Shown here piece after piece: positions 28,036-39,395 of a DNA stretch of 64,000 nt. The position numbers were made by a program, and so were the translations under genes. Under the pieces are notes generated by a model, which had not been told where the DNA came from, did not search any database, and saw nothing but the letters and a program-made list of their open reading frames with translations. The stretch is from positions 62,001 to 126,000 of the forward strand of contig NZ_JALKAQ010000007.1 of the NCBI RefSeq assembly GCF_023016065.1. Reading direction: 5' to 3'. How positions within the stretch are numbered: the first letter of the stretch is position 1; the number at the start of each line of letters is the position of its first letter. Source of the DNA: Marinobacter sp. S0848L (lineage in GTDB: Bacteria; Pseudomonadota; Gammaproteobacteria; Pseudomonadales; Oleiphilaceae).

Positions 28036-30291
28036 TCAGAACGGCTCAGGAAACCACCAGCCCGGCAGCAACCGATTAACTGACGGCTTCAGAAATCGGT
28101 CGTCTATGAGCCAGATCACCCCTTGGTCTTCCGGTGTTCGAATCACCCGGCCCGCCGCTTGCGCGACTTTCTGTAAGCCGGGTATGAGGTAGGTGTATTC
28201 GTAGCCGTTACCAAACCGCTGCTGTAGCCGGGTTTTCAGGATTTCGTGCCAGGCATCGAAGGGCGGCAGGCCCAAGGTGGCGACGAAGGCGCCGATCAAC
28301 TGATCCCCGGGCAGATCGATGCCTTCACTGAATACCCCACCTAATACCGCGAACGCTACACTGCCATTGGGCTGCTGAAACTCCGACAGAAACTCGCGCC
28401 GCTGCTCCGGGGTCATTCCGGGCTGCTGGCTGCGTTGGGGGATATCCGGCGCTTGGGCCGCCAACGTTTCACTGGCTTCCTGGGCGTATTTGAAGCTACT
28501 GAAGAACGCCAGATAATGGCCCGGGTGTTGCCGGAACTGGCTGGCAATCACCTCCGCTATGGGTTGCAGCGACGCTTCCCGGTGTATCTGTCGGGTACTG
28601 ATGCCGGGGGTGAAGTTCACCTGCAACTGATCGGCACTGAACGGGCTGGGCAGCGAGGTAAAGCGGGCGGCTTCCGTCATACCTAGCAGGTCCCGGTAAT
28701 AAACGCCAGGGCTTAGGGTAGCGGAGAACAGCAACACCGAGTTGGCAGCGGTAAAACGGTCTCTGAGAAAATCTGCGGGAATCAGGTTCTGCAACGTTAA
28801 GCTGGCCCGGCCGCGACCGGTACGCTGGAATTCACACAACGAGTGATCCCCAAAACTGTCCGCCAGCTTCATAAAAGCCACGCTTTCAAACATCACTTCT
28901 TGCAACGGTAAGTCTGGTGGGTTGTCGGCCAGGTAATCGGTAATGGTAGACACCAATGCCTGCAAGGCTCCCAATAATTGTGTGGGTAGCGTAGCCAAAA
29001 ACACCGGCTGGCTTTGCTCACCGTGATCACGAATCAGGCTCTGCCATGCTCGGGCGGTTCGGTCCAAAGCCGACTTCAGCGGTTTCGGCGCGGTTTTCTT
29101 AACCTTCAACAAACGCTGCTGATCCAGACGCACCGAATACATACCACGGCCTCGATCCACCAGATTGTGGGCTTCGTCCACCAGCACACTGGCACGCCAG
29201 TTGTTTTGGCGGATCAAACCATGGAGCAGGGCGGATTGGTCGAACATCCGGTTCACATCACCAATCACCAGATCGCTCCAGCGGGCCATTTCCTGAGCCA
29301 GGAAATACGGGCAAATGTCGTGACCTGCAGCGATTTTCTGCAAAATATCTTGAGTTAGCGGGCTTTTGCTTTGAACAGCTTCAGCCCGCGCATCCGGCAG
29401 GCGGTCGAAAAAGCCTTTCGCTAATGGGCAGGAATCGCCGTGGCAGGCTTTGTCCGGGTGTTCACAAGCGTCGTCTTTCGACACCAATTCCAGAGTCCGC
29501 AGCGGCCAGGGCTGCAAAGGGTCTTGGCCCGAACGCAACTTATCCACAGCGTCCAGCGCTAACTGCCGAGCGGTGTTTCGGCAAGTGAGGTAGAACAACC
29601 GATCCTGATCAGCCGCCGGCATCGCCATTAAGGCCGGGAACAGGGTTCCCAACGTTTTACCCAGTCCGGTGGGCGCTTCCAGTAATAGAGCTTCGCCTTT
29701 GACCGCATTCTTATACACCGTTTCCGCCAGTTGCCGCTGGCGTGGGCGGAAGTCCGGGAACGGGAAGGCCATCCCGGCGAGAAGGGCATTGCGCTGTTCC
29801 CGGTGATGTTCTTCCTGCTCGGCCCAGGCTTTATAGATCGAACACAGGGCTTCCAGTTCCTGCCACAGCTCGTCGGCACTGGCGGTTTCCACCTGTGTGG
29901 TTTCTTTACTCTTGCCGATGTCGAAATAGACCAGCGCCAACTCCAGTTTTTTGCGCTTTTCCTGCCGGCATAATAATGCGCCGTAGACGCGTAATTGCGC
30001 CCGGTGCAGCGCCCGTTGATGCTCGCGTACGCGCGATACATCGCCCCGGTGAGTTTTGATTTCTTCCAGCCGGCCGTTGTGCGGGTTATAACCGTCTGCT
30101 CTACCGGATAACACCAGCCCCATGCACTCACCAGTCAGTGAGTACTCGCTTTTGTAGCCATAACCGCGGTTGTCCTGAATGGCCTGGTGGCCCGCGATGC
30201 CTTCTTCCGCGCTGGGGGCCGGGGTGTATCGAAAGTCCAGATCACCGTGGCGAGCGGCAAACTCACACAGGGTACGCACGGCCACTTTCAT
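28036..30291 (-). CDS. Rad3/XPD-like DNA helicase with N-terminal PD-(D/E)XK domain
   Basis: A 751-residue superfamily 2 helicase. The first ~130 residues look like a Cas4/RecB-type nuclease: GRADGY then LEEIKTH near residue 77, giving the D and E-x-K. The helicase core has Walker A LEAPTGLGKT near residue 205 and DEAH in LVDEAHNLVDRG near residue 370. Four cysteines between them (ACEHP, ACHGD, SCPLA, DICPYF) match the XPD iron-sulphur cluster. The C-terminal motif QAAGRVIRTPEDQG is typical of DinG/XPD. Its start overlaps the stop of the FAN1-like gene by four bases, so the two are co-translated and probably act together in repair. Confidence 0.85.
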   Translation of the reverse strand: MKVAVRTLCEFAARHGDLDFRYTPAPSAEEGIAGHQAIQDNRGYGYKSEYSLTGECMGLVLSGRADGYNPHNGRLEEIKTHRGDVSRVREHQRALHRAQLRVYGALLCRQEKRKKLELALVYFDIGKSKETTQVETASADELWQELEALCSIYKAWAEQEEHHREQRNALLAGMAFPFPDFRPRQRQLAETVYKNAVKGEALLLEAPTGLGKTLGTLFPALMAMPAADQDRLFYLTCRNTARQLALDAVDKLRSGQDPLQPWPLRTLELVSKDDACEHPDKACHGDSCPLAKGFFDRLPDARAEAVQSKSPLTQDILQKIAAGHDICPYFLAQEMARWSDLVIGDVNRMFDQSALLHGLIRQNNWRASVLVDEAHNLVDRGRGMYSVRLDQQRLLKVKKTAPKPLKSALDRTARAWQSLIRDHGEQSQPVFLATLPTQLLGALQALVSTITDYLADNPPDLPLQEVMFESVAFMKLADSFGDHSLCEFQRTGRGRASLTLQNLIPADFLRDRFTAANSVLLFSATLSPGVYYRDLLGMTEAARFTSLPSPFSADQLQVNFTPGISTRQIHREASLQPIAEVIASQFRQHPGHYLAFFSSFKYAQEASETLAAQAPDIPQRSQQPGMTPEQRREFLSEFQQPNGSVAFAVLGGVFSEGIDLPGDQLIGAFVATLGLPPFDAWHEILKTRLQQRFGNGYEYTYLIPGLQKVAQAAGRVIRTPEDQGVIWLIDDRFLKPSVNRLLPGWWFPEPF

Positions 30292-31988
30292 AAACGGCCC
30301 TCAGCTTCCTGCCAACGCACGTAACATACGCTGGCGGGTATGCCTTGCTGGTCAAAAAACGCGAGCCACCGGCGCTGGTGATCCTGCAGTCGATCACCGG
30401 GGCCTTTCACTTCGATCATTTCGTAACGGGGTTCCGGTGCTTCCGCCTTGGGGATAAACCGGATCAAATCCGGGAAGCCGCTGCGGTGCTCCTTCACGTT
30501 GGCCAGCAAGCGGTCAAACAGCACCCTGAGATGCTCCGCGGGTATGCAATTCATGGCCAATGTCAGCAAGTCTTCTGTGATCACCGGCCAGGCGACAAAC
30601 GGGTTCGCAATACCCTGTTTTGCTTTGTAGGTTTCAAAGATTCGCTGTCGATAGGCCCCGGTTTCCAGCCAGGCAAAACACTGGTCGAAATCCGCTTGCC
30701 GGCGGGCAACAAAATCTTCCCGGGTCAGATCTGCCGGGCCGATGTGGAACGGGTGGAAGAAGGCGCCCGCGATGGGTTTGAAAATCACCGGCCAGCACAA
30801 TAGGCCGAACAGGGCATTGATCAGCGTGTTTTCCACATAAAACACCGGTGCTTCGTCGGTGCTGAGATGCGCCAAGGCCGCCTGTTCGACCGAGCCGGTG
30901 TCGGGTTTCGGCAGGGTAACGGTGAATTCCCGAATCAACGGTTTGGGCGGCGCCTGAGGTTTCGGTTCGCCCACTTTCGGTGCCAGCCGTTTCAGAAGGC
31001 GCTCCAGCCCCTGGGCTTCGGCATCGCTCAGCTCACCGTTCTGCCACTGACTGGCAATATCCCACGCCTCCTCAAACCGCTTCAAACGCTCCAGCAATCG
31101 TAACTGCTTGAGCCTGGCTTCCCGGTGCCCACTGGCGGCCCAAGCCTGCAAGGCTAATTCCGAATTACCCTGCCGCTCGGCCTGTCGGCCCAGTTCCAAC
31201 AACAGCCGGTTCCGGCGGCTGGTGAGCCACGAGTTATCCACAGGGTCGGGAATAGCCGCCCAAACCTCGTCAGCCGCCTCGCCGGCATCCAAGCGCTCCC
31301 GGCACTGATGCATTTGCAGGTAACTGTCTACTTCGGCCCGATGCTGAAAGGCCCGGGATTCGGGGGTAAAAGGCACGGTTTCAAATTGCTGCACGCCCAG
31401 CTCCACCAGCACGAAGTCGGTCCAGCTTTGGCGCAGGTTGCCGAAGAACATCAGCCGAATACGATCGAACAAAGCCATACCCTGTACTTGCACCACCGGC
31501 GGCACAGATTGCTCGAACCATCGATCAACCGGTTTCGGTTCAGACTCCGCGTCGGCAAGCGCCTCTCGTAACCGGGCTTTGGGCAGGTTTTTGGGCAAAC
31601 CGTTGTGCGCCAGCCAGTCCGCATACTTCAGCCGCAGTTCCGCCAGCGTAAACAACCGGAACACATCGTCCAGGCCAAGCAACGGGGCAGGCTCCAGCCA
31701 TTGCTGTGCGATCAGCTCGGCCACGGCTTCGGTTTCCGGCTGAGGCAATTCCGGGTAGTTCAACTTATCCACACGAAACAATTCACCGGTGCGCATAACC
31801 ATTCGGGTTAATAAAGCTCGCGCCGCTACCGGCAGCTGGCGAAAACTTTCCAGCCGGGCGCGCTCGCCTTCGGTCAGCAGGTCGCCGTGGTGTTCGGCCA
31901 CCCAATCAACCAAGGTGTTCATGTTTTCCAGGTAATACAGCGGGTTCTCGAGATCCGCTGTTTTTGGATACGACCGCACTTGTCGCAT
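30288..31988 (-). CDS. FAN1-like VRR-NUC nuclease
   Basis: A structure-specific nuclease of the FAN1/VRR-NUC family. The VRR-NUC active site is at the C terminus: YEMIEVKGPGDRLQDHQRRW holds the E-x-K and the conserved Gln. The upstream two thirds match the FAN1 SAP/TPR-like helical arrangement (ELRLKYADWLAHNGLP near residue 135). FAN1 homologues cut interstrand-crosslink intermediates. I chose ATG 31988 because the frame upstream (to 32051) is not family-like and would collide with the recC promoter. It is divergent from recBCD and overlaps the Rad3-like helicase gene. Confidence 0.87.
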   Translation of the reverse strand: MRQVRSYPKTADLENPLYYLENMNTLVDWVAEHHGDLLTEGERARLESFRQLPVAARALLTRMVMRTGELFRVDKLNYPELPQPETEAVAELIAQQWLEPAPLLGLDDVFRLFTLAELRLKYADWLAHNGLPKNLPKARLREALADAESEPKPVDRWFEQSVPPVVQVQGMALFDRIRLMFFGNLRQSWTDFVLVELGVQQFETVPFTPESRAFQHRAEVDSYLQMHQCRERLDAGEAADEVWAAIPDPVDNSWLTSRRNRLLLELGRQAERQGNSELALQAWAASGHREARLKQLRLLERLKRFEEAWDIASQWQNGELSDAEAQGLERLLKRLAPKVGEPKPQAPPKPLIREFTVTLPKPDTGSVEQAALAHLSTDEAPVFYVENTLINALFGLLCWPVIFKPIAGAFFHPFHIGPADLTREDFVARRQADFDQCFAWLETGAYRQRIFETYKAKQGIANPFVAWPVITEDLLTLAMNCIPAEHLRVLFDRLLANVKEHRSGFPDLIRFIPKAEAPEPRYEMIEVKGPGDRLQDHQRRWLAFFDQQGIPASVCYVRWQEAEGRL

Positions 31989-32075
31989 GAAAGGACTATC
32001 CTGCCTGACGAAACCAACTCGGGTTTGGGGTAACCTGTCACCCAGACTCATTTTCCGGAATCAAGATAACACTGG

Positions 32076-35000
32076 TATGCCTGACACCAACAGTATTGAA
32101 CCCGGCTTTCACGCCATTCACGCCAACCATCTAGAAGACCTGCGCCGGGCGGTGGTGTACATCTGCCGGCAAAACTCGCTGCCGCCGCTGGAGAGCGAAA
32201 CCTTTCTGGTACAGAGTAACGGCATCGCCCAGTGGCTGAAGCTGGCACTGGCGGAAAAACGCACCAACGACGGTATGGAAGGCGGGCTGGGCATTGCTGC
32301 CGGCATGGATTTTCTGTTCCCGGCTCGTTTTATCTGGCAGGCCTATCGGGCGGTGTTACCGGCCGGCGAAGTGCCCGAACAATCTCCCTTCGATAAAAGC
32401 CGGTTGGTCTGGCGATTATATCGGCTGTTACCGGAACTGGTCGGGCAGGACGATGCTTTCACGCCGCTGGCCCGCTTTCTGGACGGCAGCGATACCGACC
32501 TGCGGAATTTCCAATTGGCAGAGAAAGTAGCGGACCTGTTCGACCAATATCAGGTCTTCCGCGCTGACTGGCTGGCCGCCTGGGAGCAGGGCAGGGATGT
32601 TCTGATCACGCCCCGGGGCAAAGAAAAACCGCTGGCACCGGAAACCCTGTGGCAGCCCTTGTTATGGCGCAAGCTGGTCGAAGATGTGGGCGAAGCCGCT
32701 GGCACTAGCCGCTCGCACATTCACACCCGGTTTATGGAGCAAGGCCAGCGCATCAGCGCGCCAGCCGACCCCAGCCGGTTACCCAAACGCATTGTGGTGT
32801 TTGGCGTGTCTTCCTTACCCCGGCAAGCTCTGGAAGCCTTGTACGTGCTCAGCCGCTTCAGCCAGGTGGTGCTGTGTGTGCATAACCCCAGTCAGTTCTA
32901 CTGGGCCGACATCATCAGCGACCGGGAATTGCTCCGAGCCAACCGCAAGCGCGGTCTGGCGCACCCGGTGCTGTCGCAGATTGATGATAAAGATCAGCTA
33001 CACCAGCACGCCAACCCGCTACTGGCCGCTTGGGGTAAACAAGGCCGAGACTACATCCGCTTGCTGGACGAATTCGATAACCCGGACGAGTACCGCAGCA
33101 GTTTCCAGACGCCGGACCAGAAGATCGATATCTTTTCCGAGCACGGTAACGGCGAAACGCCCAGCCTGTTGAACCAGCTGCAGAATGACATCTACAACCT
33201 GACACCGCTGCAGGAAATCCGTGAGCAGGCGCGAGAGCTGGACCTGCTTCGGGATTATTCCATCGCCTTCCACGAAGCGCACAGTCCCCAGCGCGAGGTG
33301 GAAATACTGCACGACCAATTGCTGGCGGCATTCAATGCCGACCCGTACCTTCGGCCCCGCGATGTCATCGTCATGGTGCCAGACATCAACGTGTACGCCC
33401 CGCATATTCAGGCGGTGTTCGGCCGTTACCAGCCCGGCCGCAAACGTCACATTCCGTTCACCATTTCCGACCAGGGCCAGCGCCACCACGAACCGGTGCT
33501 GATTGCTTTGGAAACCCTGATGTCGCTGCCCCGCAGCCGATTCGGCGTAAGCGAGATCATCAGCCTGCTGGAAGTCCCCGGCATCCGGGACCGCTTCGGT
33601 ATCACCGAAGACGATATTCCGCTGGCCCGACAATGGGTGGAAGGTGCCAACATACGCTGGGGCCTGCACGGTCAACACCGGGAAAGTCTGGATTTACCGG
33701 CAGAACTGGACCGCAACACCTGGCAATCGGGCTTGAGATCCATGCTGCTGGGCTACGGTATGGGCGAAGACGAACCTTGGGCAGGCGTAGAGCCTTACGC
33801 CGAGATCGCCGGCTTACAAGCGGACCTTGCCGGCCGGCTAAGCAACTTCGTGCATCAACTGGAAACCTTATGGCAGGCGCTGCAAACCCAACGCACTCCC
33901 GAGCAGTGGGAAACGCTGTTCTCGGGCATGTTGGAGCAGTTTTTCCACAAGGTGGAAGGCAGTGACCTGTTGCTGCTGAACCGCTTCCGGCGGCATCTGG
34001 AGCAATGGCTGGAAAATGCACTGGCCGCAGGGCTGAACGATCAACCGCTGCCGTTGAACATTGTTAAAGACGTGCTGTTGTCCGGCTTGGACGAAGGCGG
34101 TCTGAACCAGCGCTTCCTGGCCGGCAAGGTCAACTTCGCCACACTCATGCCCATGCGCGCGATACCCTTCCGCAAGGTGTGCCTGCTGGGCATGAACGAC
34201 GGCGACTACCCACGCTCGCGGCCACCGGTGGATTTCGATTTGATGGCGCAGGATTACCGCCCGGGCGACCGCTCCCGCCGGGAAGACGACCGCTATCTGT
34301 TTCTTGAAGCCATGCTTTCCGCCCGCGAACAGCTGTACATCAGTTGGGTAGGGCGCAGCATCAAGGACGACTCCGAGCGGCCACCTTCGGTATTGGTGGC
34401 CCAACTTCAGGACCATCTCGACAGCCTGTGGACAGTGGCGGGGCAGCCGGCTAAAAAAGTGACGAAAGCGCTTACCACCCAACACCCGTTGCAGCCGTTC
34501 AGCCGCGATTATTTCCCCAAAGCCAATGGGTTAGAAAACAACCCGGAAGAAGTCGCCAAGCCACTGACGGAGGTACTGCAGAGCCGAAACCTGTTCACCT
34601 ACGAGCGGGAATGGCGCAGCGCCCATGGTGTGGCAACCGGCGAACAGGCACATACCCCGTTGCCGTACCAGGCCCCGGAAGAGCCTATCAGCCTGAACGA
34701 TCTGGCCGGTTTTCTGAAAAAACCCATTGAAACCTACTACCAGCGCCGCCTGCAAGTGCGCTTCGAAGAGGTGGAAGACGAAGACACCGACAACGAAAAC
34801 TTTGACCTGAACGGGCTGGACCGCTGGCGCCTCGATAACGAACTGATTCAGCAAAGCCTGCTCAAAGCCGGCACCGAAGAGGAACTGCACGAACGACTGG
34901 AAACCACGCTGGACCGCATGGCCCGGCGCGGCGATCTGGGTATGGGGGTCACCGAACATCGTCTGCGCAGCGAGTTATCCGGCCGCTTGCCCAATCTGTT

Positions 35001-35670
35001 CGGGCGCTACCAAAGCGCCTTGGCAGAATGGCCGGAAGCGGTGCCCGAACCCTTGGCCTTCAACTACGCGTATGAAAATACCACCGGTGCCCTGGAAGTC
35101 GCCGACCTGATTGACGGCCTGCGCCGCAACGCCAACGGCGACCTGTGCCGGCTGGTAGTGGCCAGTTCCAGTTTGCTGAGCGGTTCCGGTTACAGCAAAA
35201 AAGTGCGCTACGCCAACCTGATGCGAGACTGGCTGATTCATCTGGCCGGGCAGCTCAGCGGCCACCCCTTTACCACCCTGATTCTGGGCAAGGAAGAAGA
35301 CCGCAAGTTCACCTTCGCGCCCATGGCCATCGCCACGGCAAAACAACACGTTGACACCGTGCTGCAACGTTGGATGGAGGCCACTACCCGGGCCTTGCCG
35401 ATTCATTGCGATGCCGGCTTTGCCTGGATCACCAGCTATTACGGCGGCAAGAAGCACGTGGGCAATCACGAACGCGCCATTGATGAAGCGCAAACCGCCT
35501 ACAACACGTCCCTGGAACGAGACACCGGCTATCTGCGCGGTGCTTTTGAAACTCCGGAAGCCCTGATGGCCAGTGGCGAATTTGAAGCGCTCCTGCACGA
35601 CTTGTATGTGCCCCTGTGGGAAGCAGAGCAGGATAAGTCCGCGGCGGAACAGATTGAGAAGATGGCATGA
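32076..35670 (+). CDS. recC: Exodeoxyribonuclease V gamma subunit RecC
   Basis: The RecC subunit of RecBCD, which reads Chi and holds inactive helicase and nuclease folds. About 1198 residues, slightly longer than the Escherichia coli protein. Landmarks are FLVQSNGIAQWLKL near the N terminus, the FTISDQG segment and VCLLGMNDGDYPRSRPPVDFDLM in the middle. I chose ATG 32076 (MPDTNS) as the start because the longer frame from 31987 overlaps the divergent FAN1 start. It overlaps recB by four bases. Confidence 0.94.
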
Positions 35671-38600
35671 CAGAACACGCAAGCAACCGAAACCCGAATC
35701 TCGACCCGTTAACACTGCCTCTGAACGGCAGCGCGCTGATCGAAGCCAGTGCCGGAACCGGCAAAACCTTCACCATCGCCATACTGTATGTGCGTTTGGT
35801 GCTGGGCCACGGTCAGAGCGAACAAAGCCCGCTACAGGACCTGTTGCCCCCGAACCTGTTGGTGGTGACCTTTACCGAAGCCGCCACCAAGGAACTTCGG
35901 GACCGCATCCGCACCCGGCTCACCCAGGCCGCCGAGGTGTTTTCCGAGCACGCCGCTGACCTAGAGCCTTCGCCGGAAACAGCACTTATCCACAAGCTGC
36001 GGGACGACAGCTATCCGGACCCGGCCAGCTGGCCCGATTGCCGTAAAAAACTGCTGCTCGCCGCCGAGTGGATGGACGAAGCTGCGGTGTCCACCATCCA
36101 CGGCTTCTGCAACCGCATGCTGAGCGAGCACGCCTTCGACAGTGGCAGCTTGTTTAAACTCACACTGGAAACCGACCAAAGTGAATTGCTGGATGAGGTC
36201 GCTCGGGACTACTGGCGTACTTTTGTGTACCCACTGCCGCCAGCGCTGATGGATGAAGCCCTGAGTCACTGGAAAACCCCAACGGATCTTCGCGCTGCCG
36301 TGCGCAACCTGATTGGCGACCCGGAAAGCCTGGGTACACCGCCTTCGGATGTGCATAACGCCATCGAACAAGTGGTCACCGAAAGAGAAAACCAATCCAA
36401 CGCACTGAAACGTTACGACTGGGCTAAATGGCAGGGGGAAGTCTCCGACCTGCTGAATGATCTGAACAAGCGCAAGCGTCTGCACGGCGGCAGCAAGAAC
36501 GCCATGCTGAAAGTCTGGGATACCCTGGTGGCCTGGGCCAACTCCGACGACTTGTTACCGGAAAAACTGGACTCCGCCGCAGGCTTCAGGAATCAGACTC
36601 CCGAAGGGCTGGACAACATTCTGAAAGGTGACGACCCGGCCCCGTATCATCCGGCGTTCGACGCGATTGAAGAACTGATCGAATTCGGCCAGAACCAACC
36701 CAGCGCGAAATCCGACATCCTGCGCCACGCCAGTCACTGGATTGCCCGGCGGCTGGAAGAGGAAAAACAGAAGCGCTCGGAAATGGGCTTCGACGACCTG
36801 CTGACCCGGCTCGACGATGCCCTGCACGGCCCCCGGGGCGAACAACTGGCCGCCACCATTCGCCGCCAGTTTCCGGTGGCATTGATTGATGAATTTCAGG
36901 ATACGGACCCGGTTCAGTACCGGATTTTCGACCGCATTTACCGGGTTGAAGAGAACCACCCGGATACCTGCCTGCTGATGATCGGGGACCCAAAACAGGC
37001 CATCTACGGCTTCCGCGGCGCGGATATCTACACCTATCTGCAAGCCCGTCTGGGGGTGCAAGACCGTACCTACACGTTGGGGACAAACTTCCGCTCGGCC
37101 GAAACCATGGTGTCTGCGGTAAACCGGGTGTTCGAATACAGCGACCAACACAGCCGCAACGGTGCCTTCCTGTTTGGTCAGGGCGATACCTCCCCTTTAC
37201 CGTTTCAGGGTGTTGCGGCCAACGGCACCAAACGGGTGTGGTCGGTGACCGGAGAACCGCAACCCAGCCTGATATTCTGGACCCACGAGTCCGGCGATAC
37301 CCATAAAGACGACAGCCCCAAAGCCATCACAAAAGGTGCCGCCACCGCCGATATCGCCGACACCTGTGCCAGTGAAATCGCCCGTTTACTCACACTGGGT
37401 CAGGGCGGAAAGGCCGGTTTTGTGTCACCGGACAACCCCGACGATCTGGAGCCGGTCAGCCCCCAGGACATAGCGGTACTGGTCAACAACCGTAATGAAG
37501 CCGCTGCCGTTCGCGATGCTCTGGGCCGCCGGCGCATCAAAAGTGTGTATCTGTCTGACCGGGGCTCGGTACTGACCTCGCCGGAAGCCAAAGAAGTGCT
37601 GTGTTGGCTGAGAGCCTTCGCCGAACCCCGGCAACTGGCGTACATTCGGGCGGCACTGGCAACCCCGACGCTGGGCCAGTCCTGGCAGGCGATGAACCAA
37701 CTGCTCACCGACGAACTGGCGTTAGAGCATGAAATAGAGCGCTTTATAAGTTATCAACAGCAGTGGCACAGCCAGGGCGTGCTGCCCACGCTGCGCAGCT
37801 TCCTGATGGATTTCGAGGTACCGGGGCGCTTGCTGCAACGGCCCAATGGCGAGCGCCGGCTGACCGACATTCTGCACATTGCCGAACTGCTGCAACAAGA
37901 CAGCCTGCAACTGGATGGCGAACACGCACTGGTGCACCACTTCACCCAGATCCTGCGCGCCGCCGACGAGGAAGACGAACACCGCACCCTGCGCCTGGAA
38001 AGCGATGCGGCCCTGGTAAAAGTAATTACGGTGCATAAGTCCAAAGGTCTGGAATACCCCTTGGTGTTCCTGCCGTTTGGTACCGCCTTCCGAGCCCAGA
38101 GCGAAAAGCAATCGTTTGTCAGCTACCACGACAGCGACAACAAACTGATCACCGTGTTCGACCCCAGTGCCGACGACGTTGCCAAGGCCGATCAGGAACG
38201 CCTGGGCGAAGACATCCGGAAAATCTACGTGGCCCTGACCCGGGCCAGATTCGCCACCTGGGTGGGTGCCGCCGCGCTTGATAACTGGCAGCAAAGCGGG
38301 CTGGGGTATCTGATTTCCGGCAGCGGTGCCGAGAGCATTGGTCAGTGCCTGAAGGCGCTGGCCGAGGGCAGGCAGGAGATTTCCGTTACGCCGCTGCCGG
38401 AAGCAGACGAGACCCTCTACAGCGAACGGGCCCCGGAAGCCTTGGGGCCGGCACTGGTGTCCACCCGGGAAGCCAAGGAAGACTGGTGGATTGCCAGCTA
38501 TTCGTCGATCGAATACACCGGTATGGCCGGCACCGGCATTGTGTTCACCGGTGAGGTTGAAGACGCTGAAACCCAGAACCTGCTGGAAGAAAGTGCGCAC

Positions 38601-39395
38601 AATAATGATGGTGAAGAGACCGCATCCGAATCGGTCGCACGCAATCATCACCACTTCCCGAAAGGCGCCGGCCCCGGCACCTTCCTGCACGAACTACTGG
38701 AGTGGTGCACCCATCACGGTTTCCAGTGGGTTGTGGACAACCCAGAACAACTGCACGAGCAACTGACCCGGCGCTGCAGCACCCGCGGTTGGAGCGAGTG
38801 GGTAGAGCCCCTGCATAACTGGATCTTGGCCCTGATCACCCGGCCTGTCAATCTGCAACGCTCGGGCGAGGCACAGGTGAGTCTGGCCGAGCTAACCAGC
38901 CTGCGGCCAGAGTTGGAATTCTGGTTCGAGAGCCGCAACGTGAATGTGCAAACGCTCGACCGATTGGTGAAAGCGCACACCCTCAATGGGGCCGACCGCC
39001 CTCAGGCTCAGGCCAACACCTTTAATGGCATGATCAAAGGCTTCATCGATCTGGTGTTCGAACACAACGGTCAGTATTACGTGCTGGACTACAAATCCAA
39101 TACCTTGGGTGAGGAAGACAGCGCCTACACCGACCAGGCCATGGGAGACGCCATTGTGGATAAACGGTACGACCTGCAATATGTGCTCTACCTGTTGGCC
39201 TTGCACCGCCTGTTGAAAGACCGAATCCCCGATTACGACTACGACCAACACATCGGCGGTGCGGTGTATCTGTTCCTGCGTGGCGTGAACTCGGCCGGCG
39301 GCGGCGCCTTTACCGACAAACCACCGAAAACACTGATCGAGCAACTGGATGCCTTGTTTGATGGCGACAACGTCTCAGGGGAGGTGGCGGCATGA
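35667..39395 (+). CDS. recB: Exodeoxyribonuclease V beta subunit RecB
   Basis: The 3'-5' helicase and only nuclease of RecBCD, 1242 residues. Walker A EASAGTGKTFTIAI is near residue 30 and helicase motif II DEFQDTDPVQYRIFD near residue 410. The C-terminal nuclease motif is near residue 1130: GFIDLVFEHNGQYYVLDYKSN has the Asp and D-x-K metal ligands. Other SF1 motifs (ITVHKSKGLEYPLVF, VALTRA) are intact. It overlaps recD by four bases. Near its end is the first of a dense run of perfect DnaA boxes (39155). Confidence 0.96.
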   Translation: MTEHASNRNPNLDPLTLPLNGSALIEASAGTGKTFTIAILYVRLVLGHGQSEQSPLQDLLPPNLLVVTFTEAATKELRDRIRTRLTQAAEVFSEHAADLEPSPETALIHKLRDDSYPDPASWPDCRKKLLLAAEWMDEAAVSTIHGFCNRMLSEHAFDSGSLFKLTLETDQSELLDEVARDYWRTFVYPLPPALMDEALSHWKTPTDLRAAVRNLIGDPESLGTPPSDVHNAIEQVVTERENQSNALKRYDWAKWQGEVSDLLNDLNKRKRLHGGSKNAMLKVWDTLVAWANSDDLLPEKLDSAAGFRNQTPEGLDNILKGDDPAPYHPAFDAIEELIEFGQNQPSAKSDILRHASHWIARRLEEEKQKRSEMGFDDLLTRLDDALHGPRGEQLAATIRRQFPVALIDEFQDTDPVQYRIFDRIYRVEENHPDTCLLMIGDPKQAIYGFRGADIYTYLQARLGVQDRTYTLGTNFRSAETMVSAVNRVFEYSDQHSRNGAFLFGQGDTSPLPFQGVAANGTKRVWSVTGEPQPSLIFWTHESGDTHKDDSPKAITKGAATADIADTCASEIARLLTLGQGGKAGFVSPDNPDDLEPVSPQDIAVLVNNRNEAAAVRDALGRRRIKSVYLSDRGSVLTSPEAKEVLCWLRAFAEPRQLAYIRAALATPTLGQSWQAMNQLLTDELALEHEIERFISYQQQWHSQGVLPTLRSFLMDFEVPGRLLQRPNGERRLTDILHIAELLQQDSLQLDGEHALVHHFTQILRAADEEDEHRTLRLESDAALVKVITVHKSKGLEYPLVFLPFGTAFRAQSEKQSFVSYHDSDNKLITVFDPSADDVAKADQERLGEDIRKIYVALTRARFATWVGAAALDNWQQSGLGYLISGSGAESIGQCLKALAEGRQEISVTPLPEADETLYSERAPEALGPALVSTREAKEDWWIASYSSIEYTGMAGTGIVFTGEVEDAETQNLLEESAHNNDGEETASESVARNHHHFPKGAGPGTFLHELLEWCTHHGFQWVVDNPEQLHEQLTRRCSTRGWSEWVEPLHNWILALITRPVNLQRSGEAQVSLAELTSLRPELEFWFESRNVNVQTLDRLVKAHTLNGADRPQAQANTFNGMIKGFIDLVFEHNGQYYVLDYKSNTLGEEDSAYTDQAMGDAIVDKRYDLQYVLYLLALHRLLKDRIPDYDYDQHIGGAVYLFLRGVNSAGGGAFTDKPPKTLIEQLDALFDGDNVSGEVAA

